Positions 21,753-23,806 of a stretch of DNA of 23,806 nt are shown here, piece by piece. Numbering within the stretch: the stretch's first letter is position 1; each line of letters opens with the position of its first letter. The translations under genes were made by a program, and so were the position numbers. Under the pieces are notes generated by a model that was not told the DNA's origin, did not search any database, and saw only the letters and a program-made list of their open reading frames with translations. The stretch comes from Deltaproteobacteria bacterium UBA3076 (GTDB taxonomy: Bacteria > Desulfobacterota > Dissulfuribacteria > Dissulfuribacterales > UBA3076), in contig DFBQ01000174.1 of assembly GCA_002367355.1 (NCBI GenBank), positions 5,522 through 29,327 of the forward strand, given 5' to 3'.

Positions 21753-23207
21753 TCACTGGATATTTATTACTTTTCCACGGAGTCCTTTTGGCACTATCTT
21801 GCCGGTGCTCAGATATATTCTCGGTAGCCAGGGTGGAAGCATGTCCTGACAATCAGGGATATCGCTTTCCATGTCCGTAAAGGCCAAATAGACTGAAACA
21901 GGCTCCTCGCTTCGATAACGTGTATAATCGGTTATCGCATCAAAGACCTGTCTGTGTGATGTACCCCCACGGTGTCGTCTAATTTTCAGTTCTCCCAGAT
22001 CGCTCTGGCCTATGCTCTTAAACTCCTGTTGCCACCGAATTTCCGTATCGTGTTTGATGACAAGAATACGGCGATAACGTTCCTTGACCTCTTGCAGTAC
22101 TGCCAGGACCCTTGATAGATCCGAATCATCTACAGAGGCGGATTCGTCTATGCTGATCACTATTGTCCCGGGTACAAACTCATCAGTAGATGCCGGCAAA
22201 TATGGGATTTTGCCGATGTTTGCCAGCCAGGTGACCCTGGGTCGGCCCCATGCTATTTCAGCGGAGCGGTCCAGTGCCAATCGCAGGGAATCGCGCAGAA
22301 TTGCCTCCCAGTCAGTGGTTGGCCCGCAGAGCATGGCCATAACGGCCTTGGCATGCAGCGAGCCGTGACCCCGAAGTACCTCACGGAAGAGATGGCGGGA
22401 GAGCTGAAGTGCGGATTCCCTTGCCTCCTGTTGTTTTTCGTCGCGGTCAGAACGGGGATATATGGGGCTCTGTCCAAAGACGTCGTCCCGGCTGACTCCT
22501 TCCTCTTCTTCTTCCTTTTGCTTACGAAAATCTCCTTTACCTTCGCCCATTCCATCGATTTCAGGAGACGGTATTTCTAACCGGTTCTGCTCTATATCCT
22601 TCTTCTTGTATCGAATACGCGAATATACAAGGTAAGGTTTGCCGATAAAGCGTCGCCGCCCCATCTCGAGAGCACCCATCTCCTTTACAGACAGGTCACG
22701 AGGTGGTGATACATCTACATTGGCTGACTCGCATAGCAGCCGATAGATCTCCTCTTCCAGGAGGTTTTTGAATTCGGGGTTGTAGTAAGCCGGGTCTTCT
22801 CCACTGAATATCCAGCGGGTCTGGTAAGGGACCATTTTTGGATCAAAGATCGAGCGAAATTCGTCAAGTAGTCCGTTTATCATATAGTCCGTGGCCAGAA
22901 CCCATAGCTCCGGATCACGGTTGCGTCTTCGCTGATCATGCAAAAAAAGGACATGACATATTTCATGCAGGAGAAGAAACGTCAGCGTTCCTTCTATATC
23001 AGGCTTATTAAGGAAAGGGCTTTGGCGGTTGATGTAAAAGCAGTCCTCTGTGCGAAGTACACGGATGTCCTCATCAAGGTCCAAAAAGCGGATTTCGAAA
23101 TTGAGAAGCGCAAGCCCAAGGGGCAGGGCATTGGGATCTCTCAGAATTCCTGCCTGTATTCGCTGGAGGAACTCTGTTTCTTTTTCAGGATCAAGAGGCG
23201 GCTTCAT
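21753..23207 (-). CDS. HExxH metallopeptidase-like / VWA-like protein (DUF2201 type)
   Basis: A 484-aa protein in two parts. The N-terminal part has a zinc-peptidase-like motif, LLLHEICHVLFLHDQR (HEICH at about 81-85), and the following ATDYMINGLL, as in the DUF2201 N-terminal family. The C-terminal part is VWA-like: the metal-site motif DESAS (about 354-358), GGTS (about 414-417) and FTDMESD (about 444-450). An acidic linker (about 215-265, KEEEEEG) joins them. Whether it is an active protease is unknown. The start at 23207 gives an ATGA overlap with the WW-repeat gene; an upstream start in the same open frame (23300 or 23285) is possible but would overlap that gene by up to 97 bp. Its MoxR partner follows after 10 bp. 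Confidence 0.85.
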   Translation of the reverse strand: MKPPLDPEKETEFLQRIQAGILRDPNALPLGLALLNFEIRFLDLDEDIRVLRTEDCFYINRQSPFLNKPDIEGTLTFLLLHEICHVLFLHDQRRRNRDPELWVLATDYMINGLLDEFRSIFDPKMVPYQTRWIFSGEDPAYYNPEFKNLLEEEIYRLLCESANVDVSPPRDLSVKEMGALEMGRRRFIGKPYLVYSRIRYKKKDIEQNRLEIPSPEIDGMGEGKGDFRKQKEEEEEGVSRDDVFGQSPIYPRSDRDEKQQEARESALQLSRHLFREVLRGHGSLHAKAVMAMLCGPTTDWEAILRDSLRLALDRSAEIAWGRPRVTWLANIGKIPYLPASTDEFVPGTIVISIDESASVDDSDLSRVLAVLQEVKERYRRILVIKHDTEIRWQQEFKSIGQSDLGELKIRRHRGGTSHRQVFDAITDYTRYRSEEPVSVYLAFTDMESDIPDCQDMLPPWLPRIYLSTGKIVPKGLRGKVINIQ

Positions 23208-23728
23208 CTCTGCAGACGGAAAAGGAGTGCATCCTGTGCCCAAATGGCTTGATAGGCCTTGCAACGGTGAATGAGAATTCGGCATAGTTCCTCTGTCCAA
23301 ACCAGTCGGCCGGCGTCATACCATTGCGGGAGGTCGTCGGTGCAGTGAATTGCCAGAAGCTCCGCGGCAGTCCGGCCGTCCCACATGCCCTCCCAAGGGA
23401 AAAGCGACGGTTCCCACCAAACGGAAAAGTCGTTGTTCAAATCACGTATCAAGCAACCGGTACTGGATTTCCACGGAAATCGATCCGGTTCCCACCACTC
23501 TGTAAGTCTGTAACCAAGGTGACGAATAAGAAGACGGATATGTTGGGGACGCCACAAGAATCGATCCGGATTCCACCACACATCAAAAGAATCCGGGTAG
23601 TGCTTGATAAGGGCTCCCACGGCTCCCCAGGGGAAGGCGTCCGGGTCCCACCATTCTTCCAGTGATTCAAGCTCTTTCCATGGGATATATGGACCAGTTG
23701 TCAACTGGCCAGGATTCACATGAATCAT
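23204..23728 (-). CDS. Trp-rich WWxPxxFxW repeat protein
   Basis: A 174-aa protein made of about five to six tandem repeats of 25-32 residues, each starting with WW or WY: WWDPDAFPW (26), WWNPDRFLW (51), WWEPDRFPW (78), WWEPSLFPW (104), WYDAGRLVW (136) and a decayed WAQDALLF (163). Between the motifs lies a helix-like stretch such as GALIKHYPDSFDV. There is no signal peptide or membrane helix, so it is probably a cytosolic helical repeat protein. The ATG 23728 has AGAGG about 8 bp before it. It overlaps the VWA/HExxH gene by 4 bp, so it is probably a partner or substrate adaptor of the MoxR-VWA system. I do not know a characterised member. Confidence 0.78.
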   Translation of the reverse strand: MIHVNPGQLTTGPYIPWKELESLEEWWDPDAFPWGAVGALIKHYPDSFDVWWNPDRFLWRPQHIRLLIRHLGYRLTEWWEPDRFPWKSSTGCLIRDLNNDFSVWWEPSLFPWEGMWDGRTAAELLAIHCTDDLPQWYDAGRLVWTEELCRILIHRCKAYQAIWAQDALLFRLQR

Positions 23729-23806
23729 ATTCTTGCCTCTTTTTTTCAGAAGGTAATAGGGGGTCTATGCGTAAGATTTCTCTGCTATTGTAACTCAGAT
23801 TCATTT

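Noticed and set aside
23208..23300. Longer N-terminus of the VWA/HExxH protein
   Set aside because: Would overlap the repeat gene by up to 97 bp; the ATGA overlap at 23204-23207 is the usual coupled arrangement, though not proven.

Overview
The window looks like chromosomal DNA of an anaerobic Desulfobacterota (deltaproteobacterial) organism, probably a sulfate reducer or a relative. This is inferred from protein types: multiheme c-type cytochromes beside a di-heme cytochrome b, a heme-c sensor kinase with a Cys-rich 'two-CW'-type insert, several stand-alone receivers, a long Mrp/Mbh-like antiporter operon and a sigma54 activator. I saw no rRNA, tRNA, CRISPR array, phage genes or intact transposase.

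Layout. (1) 1-2375, rightward: leader with a dyad, a 41-codon small ORF, a nonaheme cytochrome with an EF-hand loop, and a di-heme membrane cytochrome b; a plausible electron-transfer module across the membrane. (2) 2376-3846: a terminator hairpin interrupted by a 105-bp MITE, a leftward single-domain response regulator, and a second, 336-bp ISL3-like MITE; both MITEs have perfect 8-bp target duplications. (3) 3847-7594, rightward: a tetraheme cytochrome with a fifth heme motif just past its stop in another frame, a membrane kinase with a periplasmic CxxCH, and a receiver-PAS-kinase protein; probably a redox-sensing phosphorelay. (4) 16117 down to 7603, leftward: an Mrp-type cation/proton antiporter operon (E, F, G, MbhD-like, MbhE-MrpB fusion, C, three D-like subunits, two small membrane proteins), ending with a cyclic-nucleotide-binding-fold protein. 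(5) 19701 down to 16358, leftward: a receiverless sigma54 activator, two stand-alone receivers and a PAS histidine kinase. (6) 20067-20561, rightward: a two-CBS-domain protein. (7) 23728 down to 20612, leftward: a Trp-rich 'WWxPxxFxW' repeat protein, a HExxH/VWA protein and a MoxR-like AAA+ ATPase.

The most striking result is regulatory. Consensus-quality sigma54 promoters lie before the antiporter operon (16186-16201, minus) and before the CBS gene (19952-19967, plus). Each has, about 90-140 bp upstream, a pair of GGCA-N6-TGCC palindromes 39-40 bp apart. The sigma54 activator is encoded between the two, so a local regulon (activator, receivers, kinase, CBS protein, antiporter) is the simplest reading. 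Second in interest is the WW-repeat/VWA-HExxH/MoxR operon, whose repeat protein I cannot assign to a function.
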